Source of the DNA: Fibrobacterota bacterium
GTDB taxonomy: Bacteria; Fibrobacterota; Fibrobacteria; UBA11236
NCBI GenBank assembly: GCA_019509785.1
Contig: JAEKLQ010000029.1
Span: forward strand, 36,874 to 100,873
Direction of reading: 5' to 3'
DNA length: 64,000 nt
The position numbers were made by a program, and so were the translations under genes. Below are positions 16,019 to 24,010 of the stretch, one piece after another. Within the stretch, counting starts at the first letter, position 1. Each line of letters begins with the position of its first letter. The notes under the pieces were generated by a model. It saw only the letters and a program-made list of their open reading frames with translations. It did no database searches and was not told the DNA's origin.

Positions 16019-17733
16019 GGGCGCACCGGGGGAGGTGGTAAGATAGGAGCCAGGTTCTGATCTTTGGCGCGGCTTTCGAATTCCATGGACTCCAGCAAAA
16101 TGGACGGCGCGATGGCGGATACCGGGATCCAGCCCGATTCGGCTCCGCAATACCCGTTGAATACGGCCGGATCATCCCCCGCGGCCACAATTTGCTTTAA
16201 GGTCACCAAGGGAGTACCCACCGCATCCACCCCCCGCACCACGCGATCGGGACGCTTATCCGCGAAAATCTGCGACACGTAAAGCGGTTCCACGCGGAAG
16301 GACTGCGGAAGATCCCTTCCCGTATAGGTGAAGCCCCCGGAGATATCGTGCAGTAGCAGGCCATAGGGCTTGCCGGTGCGCTTGAGCAAGGCGCGCAGGC
16401 TATCGCGAAGGGATGCTACGGGAACCGTGCGGGAAGCCTCCAGGATGGTGTTCCCCATGCGCGCCGTGGGAGCGAGGCCCAGCGCCCCGCGGCCATGCCC
16501 GTTGGAAGCCCCTTTAGGCGATATCACGGAGCGGCTGAACAGGAAATCCTTGAACACCCCGTCCTTCATCAGGAGGGTGGGCCGGGAGGGAACGCCTTCA
16601 TCATCATAGCGGTAATATCCGTTCAACGGGATCGTCCCCGCGAAGGCGCGGGTGGGATCGTCCTGGATGGTGACGAAGGGGGACGTGAGTTGCTGGCCGA
16701 CCTTGGATACGAAGGTTTGCCCTTCGTCCACGGCTTTCTGCCGATGGCCTTCCACGCGATGGCCGAAGACCTCGTGGGTAAGCACGGCGGCGGCGATGTT
16801 TTCCAGGATGACCGGGCCGACATAGGTTTCCATCACCGGGGCGGCGCGCAGGGTATCCAGTTTCCGGATCAAGGTCTCGGCGGCGATCTTCAGGCTGTCA
16901 TACGGGAAATCCAGCGGAGCCTCGCGGAAGAAGAAATCCTTCGTCAACCAGAGGATCATCCCGTCCTCGGCCTTGGTCTCCACGTAAAGCCCGATATTCC
17001 CCAAGGTCTCGGTATGCGCGAGGGAGGTCCCTTCCGAACTCACGATCAGCTTGCGCACCTGCCGATAGGTGAAATCGATGGAGGTGGAATACAAATGCGG
17101 ATTATTCGCGAACAGCCGGCTGGCGCGTTGGATGCGCGCGTAAAGGGTATCCAGGGCTTTGCGCGGCGGCGGTTTCGGGGGTTCGGGCTCCACCTTGCGC
17201 ACGACGGGCGCGGGCGCGAAGTCAAGGCCGGAGTCGTTCTCGGCGGGGCGCACGTCCACGTTGGCCTTGATCTTGATGTATTGATCCTTGGCGGCGCGAT
17301 AGGCGAAATCGGTGGCGATCTTGAGGGCCTGTTCCGCGGGCTTGCCTTCGGGCTCGAAAGGGAGACGCTCGTTCTGATACCCTTCCCAGGCGGTGAAATC
17401 CAGGTTCTCCCGCATGGGATGGGTATTATCGAAGCGGCCCGAGCCCACGCGGGCCTCCACGCCGAAGTAACGCGAGGTACCGCTTTTGTCCTCGATGACC
17501 CCGCCGCGATTGGCTTGGAAGCTGTGGTAGAGCGTGTCGTTGACCCGATAGGCGAGATAGTAAGGCGTGAGGGTATCGGCCTTGCGCAGGGTCTTCAGGT
17601 ACTTGTCCAGATGCTCGCGGTAGAAGCGTAGTCGCGTCTCGGTCTTACCGTCGCCCGTGGCCGCCGGCACGGATGCGGCGAATGCCGAGGCCAGCATGAG
17701 CGCGATCGTAAAATGGCGGCGAAACGACTGCAT
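16015..17733 (-). CDS. Exported TldD-like metalloprotease
   Basis: This 572-residue protein has a Sec signal peptide (about residues 1-25, ending SVPAAT) and a TldD-type protease region. The metal motif HEVFGH (His320, Glu321, His325) is intact and followed by RVEGHRQ. The later LGLAPTARMGNTILEA resembles the TldD substrate-groove segment. TldD/TldE cleave unfolded peptides and mature some modified peptides. Here an envelope location is predicted by the signal peptide. It precedes and overlaps the TldE-like gene. Confidence 0.8.
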   Translation of the reverse strand: MQSFRRHFTIALMLASAFAASVPAATGDGKTETRLRFYREHLDKYLKTLRKADTLTPYYLAYRVNDTLYHSFQANRGGVIEDKSGTSRYFGVEARVGSGRFDNTHPMRENLDFTAWEGYQNERLPFEPEGKPAEQALKIATDFAYRAAKDQYIKIKANVDVRPAENDSGLDFAPAPVVRKVEPEPPKPPPRKALDTLYARIQRASRLFANNPHLYSTSIDFTYRQVRKLIVSSEGTSLAHTETLGNIGLYVETKAEDGMILWLTKDFFFREAPLDFPYDSLKIAAETLIRKLDTLRAAPVMETYVGPVILENIAAAVLTHEVFGHRVEGHRQKAVDEGQTFVSKVGQQLTSPFVTIQDDPTRAFAGTIPLNGYYRYDDEGVPSRPTLLMKDGVFKDFLFSRSVISPKGASNGHGRGALGLAPTARMGNTILEASRTVPVASLRDSLRALLKRTGKPYGLLLHDISGGFTYTGRDLPQSFRVEPLYVSQIFADKRPDRVVRGVDAVGTPLVTLKQIVAAGDDPAVFNGYCGAESGWIPVSAIAPSILLESMEFESRAKDQNLAPILPPPPVRP

Positions 17734-17753
17734 GCTGTCCTTGTCTAAATCTA

Positions 17754-18914
17754 CTATTGTTGGCCCGTCTTCCCTACGGCTTGCCGGGTCGCGTGGGCCA
17801 GCATGGGATGGGATTGGACGAAGCGCGTCAGGCGGCGTCCGGGATCCTCCTCGCGCCAGGCCCGGAACCCGGGCAGATCCCGGATCGCGCCGATGGCGGC
17901 GTCGAGATCGAGTTCGCCCTGCTCCCGGCGCACGGCCGTTCCCAAGCCGGTAAGATGATCCGCCAGGTATTCCTGTTCCGTCTGGCCCGGGGTCGGTACC
18001 AGCACCGCGGCCGAGGCCCCGAGTACGGCCAATTCCATCACCGTCGTATATCCGGAACGGGCCACGAGGGCTCTTGCATTGGAGAAAACTTGCGCCAACT
18101 CCCCTCCCGGAAGATGGTCGAACACGTTGAGCTCGCCCTTGCGCATGGACGCGAGGCCCGGACCGGCTTGGCCGGAAGCGCCGGGCAAACCCCGCACCAG
18201 CACCCGCGTGCCGGAAAGGCGCGCCAACGACGCGCGCAGGGAGGCTTCGAACAAGGATCGTTGAGGCTCGGGCCCGCTGACCACGGCGGCGATGTCGATG
18301 CTTGGGCCCTTAGGAAGGGAATCGGCCGCGGACGCGGCGAAGCGCCCCAATGGCCCGATCCATTCCCGGTTACCAGGAGGAGAAACCGGTCCCGCCAGAT
18401 TCCCGGCCAAGGAACGGGGCGGCGGCCAATCCGGGATCCAGACGCGCTCGAATCGGGCCAAGGCCTTCAGGTTCAATCGGAGCAATATCCCTTCGGCAAA
18501 GCTTTTGAAGGGAAGTTTCGCGGGAAGGCGAAAAGCGATCTGATGGGTGATGAGAATGGTCGGGATTCCCGTTCCGGCCAGCCCGTAGCGACCGTCCGAG
18601 ATCACGAGATCGCAGGGATGTGCCGCTAGGAGCCGGCCGAGCCGCCTTTTTTCCTCCCGCCAGCCCGCCAGGATGGCCGGGATCTGGATCACCAAGGCCG
18701 GGAGCAGCAGGGCCGCCGAGCGGGAGTAACGCACGCGATACCCCGGGAATTCATCCCAGGCGAGTTCGGGGAATTCGCCCCGCAGCAGACGCAAGGCCCC
18801 CTCCGCCGCGGCAAGGCGCACTTCATGACCGGCTTCGCGCAAGGCGCGGACGAGGGGAATGCAGCGGCCCGCATGTCCTAAGCCCCAGTCCAAGGGGCAA
18901 ACCAGGATCCTCAT
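17754..18914 (-). CDS. MurG-like glycosyltransferase (GT-B fold)
   Basis: This 386-residue protein begins ILVCPLDWGLGHAGRCIPL, the Gly-rich opening of the GT28/MurG-like superfamily. A C-terminal nucleotide-sugar site follows (RSGYTTVMELAVLGASAAVLVPTPGQTEQEYLADHL). That C-terminal motif (serine, glutamate, Gln-x-x-Glu) is very like UDP-GlcNAc-using family members. The acceptor is unknown. It is encoded 4 nt overlapping an MpaA-like amidase, so a role in cell-wall or glycolipid metabolism is an inference from context. The reading frame is open upstream, but the 18914 start matches the family. Confidence 0.7.
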   Translation of the reverse strand: MRILVCPLDWGLGHAGRCIPLVRALREAGHEVRLAAAEGALRLLRGEFPELAWDEFPGYRVRYSRSAALLLPALVIQIPAILAGWREEKRRLGRLLAAHPCDLVISDGRYGLAGTGIPTILITHQIAFRLPAKLPFKSFAEGILLRLNLKALARFERVWIPDWPPPRSLAGNLAGPVSPPGNREWIGPLGRFAASAADSLPKGPSIDIAAVVSGPEPQRSLFEASLRASLARLSGTRVLVRGLPGASGQAGPGLASMRKGELNVFDHLPGGELAQVFSNARALVARSGYTTVMELAVLGASAAVLVPTPGQTEQEYLADHLTGLGTAVRREQGELDLDAAIGAIRDLPGFRAWREEDPGRRLTRFVQSHPMLAHATRQAVGKTGQQ

Positions 18915-19741
18915 GCGGCCGGGCCCGAGGGAGTCCCGGCATGGATCAAGAGGGAAGCCGCTTCCAGCATGCGATGGACCGGGCCTCCCACGGCGGCCAG
19001 GTATTCTTCGGGGCGTTCCCGCCAAAGGGCGTGGACCCCTTCCAGGTGATCGTCCGGCAAGGGCTCCGGCCGCGGGTGGTAACCGGAGTGGTACGGTAGC
19101 TCCAAAGTGACCATGGCGGGCCGCACCCCGTCGGCATAGGCCAAATGATGCCCGGCCCATTGGCCCAGGGAACCCGGGCAATATCCCGCGGAAGGCCCTT
19201 CCTGGCGGTGGATGCGCAATCGGTAGGGCCGCTTTTCCTCCGCCGTCAACGCGGCCCACATGCTTTCCGCCAAAGGCGTGCTTTGCGGGCCGTCCGCGTC
19301 GATCTCCGACAAGGCCCAGTGGAGGCTGACGATTTTACGCGGCCGCCATGCCAGGATGAAGTCATGCAAGGCCCGGGACTCGGGTTCGGACAGGGCCGAT
19401 GCCCCGGAAGGCTCGTCTGATCCCGGGCTCCATCGATGGGGGAAATTGCGGTTGAGATCCACCCCGCGGGCGTTGTAACGGCTCCCGAGGGCGTGACCGT
19501 CGGGATTGTGCAGGCTGAGGACGGCCACCGGGGCCGGCAGGCCGGCACCCAGGCGGGAAATGACGAAGGACTCCAGCAAGTCGACGGTGGCGCGTTCGTC
19601 CCCGTGCGTGCCGCCGATGAGCAGGGTCCCGCGGGGATGCGCGAGCGCGTCCCGTTCATGCGCGGGGAAATTGGCGCTGAGGATCAGCTCCCGGCCTTCG
19701 AGGGAAGCGCCGACGGGAAATCGCTGGATTTGGCTCAACAT
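18911..19741 (-). CDS. M14 family zinc peptidase, MpaA-like murein peptide amidase
   Basis: This 276-residue protein shows the M14 zinc site. HGDE gives His46 and Glu49, NPDGHALGSRYNARGVDLNRNFP is the substrate-binding block, HWALSE carries the third ligand and LELPYHSG holds the catalytic Glu. MpaA cleaves the D-Glu/meso-DAP bond of murein tripeptides to release diaminopimelate. The adjacent divergent gene is an Ala-Glu epimerase, the next enzyme of murein-peptide recycling in E. coli, which supports this assignment. The promoter predicts a very short or absent leader. Confidence 0.78.
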   Translation of the reverse strand: MLSQIQRFPVGASLEGRELILSANFPAHERDALAHPRGTLLIGGTHGDERATVDLLESFVISRLGAGLPAPVAVLSLHNPDGHALGSRYNARGVDLNRNFPHRWSPGSDEPSGASALSEPESRALHDFILAWRPRKIVSLHWALSEIDADGPQSTPLAESMWAALTAEEKRPYRLRIHRQEGPSAGYCPGSLGQWAGHHLAYADGVRPAMVTLELPYHSGYHPRPEPLPDDHLEGVHALWRERPEEYLAAVGGPVHRMLEAASLLIHAGTPSGPAA

Positions 19742-19750
19742 GGCCGGTCC

Positions 19751-19800
19751 ATAATATCATAAAATCAGGATTAACCAAAGCAGGCGGCGGGATTTATATT
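19751..19800. promoter_or_regulatory. Divergent promoters of mpaA-like and epimerase genes
   Basis: On the minus strand a -10 TATTAT (19756-19751) ends 9 nt before the amidase ATG (19741), predicting a leader of only a few nt. On the plus strand TTAACC (19771-19776), 18 nt and TATATT (19795-19800) lie upstream of the epimerase ATG at 19820. The -35 elements are weak, so confidence is moderate. Confidence 0.45.
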
Positions 19801-19819
19801 CCCCGGCGGACGCGGAAAC

Positions 19820-20857
19820 ATGATACGTATCTATCCGATCGGAAAAGCCCTCCACCCGCGCCATGTCTTCCGCATCTCCCGCGCCAGCCGGGTCCAGGTC
19901 GACAACGTCTTCCTCTCCCTCACCCAAGACGACGTAACCGGATACGGCGAAGCCTCCCCGAACTCGTTCTTCCACGAAGACCCCCACGACGTGCAAATGG
20001 CCCTATTGGGCCTCTCGGATTATTTCCGGCGCCAGACCCTTACGGGCCTTGCCGACATTTCCCGCATCTGGGGGGAGTTGGAACCACGGCTTTCGCCTTC
20101 GCGGGCGTGCCTATGCGCGATCGACGTCGCGCTTTGGGATCTATGGGCCAAGCTGAGCGGCATGAGCGTTTGCGAAGCCGCGCTGGGACGACACGCGCAC
20201 CCGGTAGCCACTTCCGCCACCTTGGGGATCTGCGAACCGGAAGAATGGCCCTCCCGCATCGCCGAGTTGACGGACTTTCCCGCCATCAAGGTCAAGATGG
20301 ACGCCCGCCTGGATACTTCCTTGCTGGAAGCCATCCGGACGCGCAGCCCGGCGGCCTTGCGGGTGGACGCGAACGGGGCCTGGGCGGGGATCGACATCGC
20401 CGCCGCGAGCGCCCGTCTGGCCGCCCTCGGCGTGGAATTCATCGAACAGCCGCTGCTTCCCGGGGACGACGATCGCATGGAATCCGTTCTCCGTAATTCC
20501 ACCCTACCCATCCTAGCCGACGAAAGCTGCGCCCTCCCGGGGGATATCGAACGGCTGCCGGGACGGTTTTCGGGGTTCAACATCAAGCTGGTCAAATGCG
20601 GGGGCCTCACCCCGGCTTTAGGCATGGTGCGTCGCGGCCGCGAATTGGGCCTGAAGGTGATGATCGGTTGCATGCTGGAAAGCAGCCTTTTGATCGCGGC
20701 CGGTTGCGTGGCCGCGCAAGACGCCGACTATGCCGATCTGGACGGGAGTTGGCTGTTACGGGATGATCCTTGCCGAGGGCTAACCTGGAACAAGGGCCGG
20801 ATCGGGCTCCCGTCTACGCCAGGCTTGGGGGGTGCCCCGATTTGGCCGCCGGACTGA
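19820..20857 (+). CDS. L-Ala-D/L-Glu (dipeptide) epimerase, enolase superfamily
   Basis: This 345-residue protein has the muconate-lactonising subgroup residues. The base pair is KVKMD, followed by RVDANGAW (Asp ligand), EQPLLPG (Glu ligand), ILADES (Asp ligand) and NIKLVKCGG (second Lys). In E. coli YcjG epimerises L-Ala-D-Glu from murein peptides to L-Ala-L-Glu, so that it can be split into amino acids. The neighbouring MpaA-like gene produces that dipeptide. Epimerase specificity within this family varies and cannot be read from these motifs. Confidence 0.8.
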   Translation: MIRIYPIGKALHPRHVFRISRASRVQVDNVFLSLTQDDVTGYGEASPNSFFHEDPHDVQMALLGLSDYFRRQTLTGLADISRIWGELEPRLSPSRACLCAIDVALWDLWAKLSGMSVCEAALGRHAHPVATSATLGICEPEEWPSRIAELTDFPAIKVKMDARLDTSLLEAIRTRSPAALRVDANGAWAGIDIAAASARLAALGVEFIEQPLLPGDDDRMESVLRNSTLPILADESCALPGDIERLPGRFSGFNIKLVKCGGLTPALGMVRRGRELGLKVMIGCMLESSLLIAAGCVAAQDADYADLDGSWLLRDDPCRGLTWNKGRIGLPSTPGLGGAPIWPPD

Positions 20858-20878
20858 AGCTGTTCGCCCCATAAGCGG

Positions 20879-20907
20879 CTGATAAGCCCCGCGCCGGTGC
20901 GTATATT
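20879..20907 (+). promoter_or_regulatory. Promoter of def, leaderless
   Basis: CTGATA (20879-20884), a 17-nt spacer and TATATT (20902-20907) are followed by 6 nt and then ATG at 20914. The first ATG at 20908 abuts the -10, so it would not be in the transcript. No Shine-Dalgarno sequence is present. Confidence 0.6.
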
Positions 20908-20913
20908 ATGGGA

Positions 20914-21441
20914 ATGCAGGTATTGGAACGCGGCGATGAACGTCTTACCCTGAAGGCCGGCAAGGTGCTGGATCTGGCCGATCCGGAATTCCAGGCCTTC
21001 CTCGATAAGCTTACCCTCACCGGTTCGGATTACCAGGGCGTAGGCATCGCGGCGCCCCAGGTCGGCGTCTCCTCGCGGGTTTTCATCATGGCTCCCCGGC
21101 CCAATCCCCGCTATCCCGACGCGCCTTTGATCGAACCCTTCGCCGTCATAAATCCGGTCATCCTGGGCGCATCGGATGAGATGGAAACCGGATGGGAAGG
21201 TTGCCTGAGCGTGCCCGGATTCCGGGCCCAAGTCCCGCGGCATCTCGAGGTGGACGTGGAGTTCATCGATCGGCAAGGCGGCCTGCGCCGGGAACGGTTC
21301 TCCGGTTTCCTCGCGCGCCTCTTCCAACACGAGTACGATCACCTGGAAGGCATCTTGTATCCGGAGCGGCTGCCTCAGGGTAACTCGTTGGTTACCTTGG
21401 AAGAGTATACCGCCCTGACAGGGATCCAGGTTCCGCGCTAA
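20914..21441 (+). CDS. def: Peptide deformylase
   Basis: This 175-residue protein removes the N-formyl group from nascent proteins. All three motifs are present: GVGIAAPQ (motif 1), EGCLSVP (motif 2 with the metal-binding Cys) and QHEYDHLEG (motif 3 with two metal-binding His and the catalytic Glu). The reading frame has an ATG at 20908, but the promoter geometry places the likely start at 20914 (MQVLERGDE), which is used here. It stands alone after the murein-recycling cluster and converges with the SRP RNA gene. Confidence 0.96.
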   Translation: MQVLERGDERLTLKAGKVLDLADPEFQAFLDKLTLTGSDYQGVGIAAPQVGVSSRVFIMAPRPNPRYPDAPLIEPFAVINPVILGASDEMETGWEGCLSVPGFRAQVPRHLEVDVEFIDRQGGLRRERFSGFLARLFQHEYDHLEGILYPERLPQGNSLVTLEEYTALTGIQVPR

Positions 21442-21496
21442 CTCGCTTGAATTTCCCGGAAGCAATCGGGCCCTGGAGAACGGCTAAAGGGGAGTA

Positions 21497-21626
21497 GGTG
21501 CTCATCCCGGTCGGCTTCGGACTTTGGCACGGCACATGGGCTCGATGCCTACCGTTGCTACTTTCGTCCTGGCGGGGTTCAGCTCTCACACATTGCGTGA
21601 GGTCCGGGCCTTCCAGGATGAGCATT
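21497..21626 (-). ncRNA. ffs: Signal recognition particle RNA (4.5S-type)
   Basis: On the minus strand this 130-nt sequence folds as a long hairpin. Its ends pair TGCTCATCCTGG (at 21624-21613) with CCGGGATGAGCA (at 21510-21499). The apical domain has GAACCCCGCCAGG, a GAAA tetraloop and AGCAACGGTAGG, matching the SRP RNA domain IV core with its CAGG and AGCA internal loop that binds Ffh. The stem between the internal loop and tetraloop has 2 bp, against 3 in E. coli. It lies downstream of tadA on the same strand, a common arrangement, with its own promoter. End points are accurate to a few nt. Confidence 0.85.
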
Positions 21627-21630
21627 GGAC

Positions 21631-21660
21631 AATATAGGTGTCTTGGGTTGCGCTTGTAAA
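21631..21660 (-). promoter_or_regulatory. Promoter of the SRP RNA
   Basis: Reading the minus strand, TTTACA (21660-21655), an 18-nt spacer and TATATT (21636-21631) lie 7 nt before the predicted RNA 5' end, near 21626-21624. Confidence 0.75.
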
Positions 21661-21696
21661 GGAGCGGGCGACCGTGCGCTAGGGGCCGGGCGGGGC

Positions 21697-22185
21697 TTAA
21701 GTCTCCGGCTCGATCGCCTTCGGCCGCTTGCGCAGATCCTGGAAAAAGGCGCGCACCAGGTCCAGGCACTCCTCCGCCATCACCTCGCCTTGCACCTCCA
21801 CGACCCGATTGAGTGGATTGCCTTCGAGGATGGAATACGTGGAGCCCAAGGCCCCCAAGCGCTTGTCTTTCGAACCGTAGACGACGCGCGAGATGCGCCC
21901 GTTGAGGATGGCCCCGGCGCACATGGGGCAGGGTTCCAAGGTGGCGTATAAGGTACAGCCGTCCAACCGCCAGTTCTGGACGGCGCCGCTGGCCGCGCCC
22001 AGGGCCAGGATCTCCGCGTGGGCGGTGCAATCCTGGAGGCCTTCCATGCGGTTATGCCCGCGTCCGATGACCTTCCCCTCTTTCACGATCACGCAACCGA
22101 TGGGCACTTCGCCCTCGTCATAGGCGGCCTGGGCCTCGCGGAGGGCTTGGCGCATGTAATGTTCGTCGTTCGCGGGGATTAGCAT
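21697..22185 (-). CDS. tadA: tRNA-specific adenosine deaminase TadA
   Basis: TadA converts A34 to inosine in tRNA-Arg(ACG). This 162-residue protein has the zinc deaminase motifs HAE (His56, Glu58) and PCPMC (Cys86, Cys89). It also has CTLYATLEPCPMCAGAI and the family's C-terminal helix. The chosen start (22185) gives the normal length; the frame is open 123 nt upstream but that part is not conserved-looking. It follows the GGDEF gene by 37 nt and precedes the SRP RNA. Confidence 0.93.
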   Translation of the reverse strand: MLIPANDEHYMRQALREAQAAYDEGEVPIGCVIVKEGKVIGRGHNRMEGLQDCTAHAEILALGAASGAVQNWRLDGCTLYATLEPCPMCAGAILNGRISRVVYGSKDKRLGALGSTYSILEGNPLNRVVEVQGEVMAEECLDLVRAFFQDLRKRPKAIEPET

Positions 22186-22222
22186 AGCCGTTTCAGTTCG
22201 ATAGGGTTCGGGCGGGCCCGCC

Positions 22223-24010
22223 TCAGTTGTAGAATACCAACCGGTTGCGCCCGGTTTCCTTGGCGCGGTACAAGGCCTTGTCCGCCTTCTCCAGGACTTC
22301 GTGCCCATGCCGGGAATCGATGGGATACATGGCGCCGCCGATGCTCATGGTCACCTGGAAGCGGACCGTCCCGGATTCGAAAACCTTGGCCGCCACGCTT
22401 TCGCGGATGCGCTCGGCGGTCTCCCCCGCCCTGGCCCGGTCCGTATCGGCCAGCATGCAGACGAATTCCTCGCCGCCGTAGCGCGCCATCAGATCGGTCC
22501 CGGCCCGGATGTTCTGGGAGATGATGCGGGCGACTTCCTTCAGCACTTGATCGCCCATGGGATGGCCGTAGGTGTCGTTCACCTTCTTGAAATGGTCGAT
22601 GTCCATCATCAGCACGGCCAGGTGGTGATCGTAGCGTTGGGCCCGCAGGATTTCCCCCAGGAATCGCTCTTGGAAGGTGCGATGGTTCTCCACGCCGGTA
22701 AGGCCGTCGCGGCTGGCGAGCTGCTCCTTCTCCTGATACAGGCGGGCCCGCGAGAGGGCGAAGCCGGCCGCGCGCGCGATGGTGGAGAGCATGTTCTGCT
22801 GGTGTTCCGAGAAGCGGCGCGCGCGGGCCGACTCCACCACCAGCGCCATATCGATGCCTTGATCGGTGGGGACGGGTACCGCCAGCAGGCTTGCCATGCG
22901 CCCGTAGGCCTTTTCCTTGGGGCTGAAGCGGGGCACGTGCGGCGTAGGCGGGAACACGCGGTTGACGATCTGCTCCTTCTCGAAGACCAGGGAAACCAGC
23001 CCCTTGTCGGCGAGGGAAAATGAGAAGCCTGATAATTCCTGCTCATCGGCCCCGGCGCAGCTCGCGACGCGGGCCTCGTCGCCATTGCGCGCGACGCGTT
23101 CCACCACCAGGAAACGATCGCCCTCCAGGCATTCCGACATATAGGTCTGCACGTGGGTGACGATGTTGGCCACCGACATGTTCTCAAGGAACTTGCGTTG
23201 GTAATTGGTCAAGGCCGCCAACTGCTCCTTGTGGAAGGCATGCTCGAAACCCATATAAGCGTGATAGGCCAAGTTCCCGGCCAGATTGGCGAAGGCCTCC
23301 AGCTTCTCGATTACTTCCGGACCGAAAGCATGCTCCTTCAGGCTGTCCACGATCACGGCGCCTCGGCGCGCGCTTTTGACCAGGATGGGCACGCCGGCCA
23401 GGGAACGCACGCCTTCATCCTGCGAGTAGTAATGCAGTTGGGTCGAATCGGCGACGATGTCGCCTTCCAGCACGCGACGCACGCCGTCCTTGTTAAGCTG
23501 CCCCACCAGGCCCTGATGGCTGGCGATGGCCGCGCCCGCCACGACGGCCTCGGAATCCGTGATCCAAACGCGCAGGTAAAGGCCATCGGCTTTGCCGGGG
23601 AAAAGCACCGCATAGGTATGGCCGCCGGGAATGGCTTGCTTGAGCAAGGCCAGCCCGTCGAACAAGGTCGCGTCGATGTTATCCTCCAGCTCGCGCAACG
23701 CGAGACGGCGGGCCTCGCGCGCCTGCGCCTCGCCGCCTACCATGGCAAGGTCGCCTTTCAGGAAGGCGCGCGTGGTATCTTGCCGACGCTCTTCCACGCC
23801 CGCTTCTTCCGTTCGTTGCTGGGGGACCACCGTGGTTTTGCGCGTGGGGGCGGCGGATCTACGGCCTCCGGGACGCGAAGTGATCGCCAATACCAGACCG
23901 GCCACGGCGGGCAAAAAGGCTATCCGCCACTGGCCTCCCATGCAGCCGAGGCCCGCGAAGAGGCCGGCCAGGAGGAACCAAACCCCGCTCACACGCGGGC
24001 CGCCTTCCAC
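22223..24010 (-). CDS. Membrane-linked GAF-GGDEF diguanylate cyclase
   Basis: This 595-residue protein has two N-terminal membrane helices (about residues 8-45), a linker, GAF-like regions (about 110-245 and 285-420) and a C-terminal GGDEF domain. The active-site motif is GGEEF (residues 512-516), with MDIDHFKKVNDTYGHPMGD upstream, so cyclic-di-GMP synthesis is likely. The inhibitory RxxD site is missing (RAGTD stands there), which predicts no product feedback through that site. Its start overlaps lptG by 22 nt and it ends 37 nt before tadA, so it belongs to the lptF-lptG transcript. Confidence 0.88.
   Translation of the reverse strand: MEGGPRVSGVWFLLAGLFAGLGCMGGQWRIAFLPAVAGLVLAITSRPGGRRSAAPTRKTTVVPQQRTEEAGVEERRQDTTRAFLKGDLAMVGGEAQAREARRLALRELEDNIDATLFDGLALLKQAIPGGHTYAVLFPGKADGLYLRVWITDSEAVVAGAAIASHQGLVGQLNKDGVRRVLEGDIVADSTQLHYYSQDEGVRSLAGVPILVKSARRGAVIVDSLKEHAFGPEVIEKLEAFANLAGNLAYHAYMGFEHAFHKEQLAALTNYQRKFLENMSVANIVTHVQTYMSECLEGDRFLVVERVARNGDEARVASCAGADEQELSGFSFSLADKGLVSLVFEKEQIVNRVFPPTPHVPRFSPKEKAYGRMASLLAVPVPTDQGIDMALVVESARARRFSEHQQNMLSTIARAAGFALSRARLYQEKEQLASRDGLTGVENHRTFQERFLGEILRAQRYDHHLAVLMMDIDHFKKVNDTYGHPMGDQVLKEVARIISQNIRAGTDLMARYGGEEFVCMLADTDRARAGETAERIRESVAAKVFESGTVRFQVTMSIGGAMYPIDSRHGHEVLEKADKALYRAKETGRNRLVFYN

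Noticed and set aside
21392..22030. An open frame over the tadA and SRP RNA region
   Set aside because: It overlaps tadA in another frame and crosses the structured RNA, so it is not a plausible protein.
22211..22222. A 12-bp palindrome GGCGGGCCCGCC right after the GGDEF stop
   Set aside because: It has no loop or U-run and is expected by chance in GC-rich sequence, so I do not call it a terminator.
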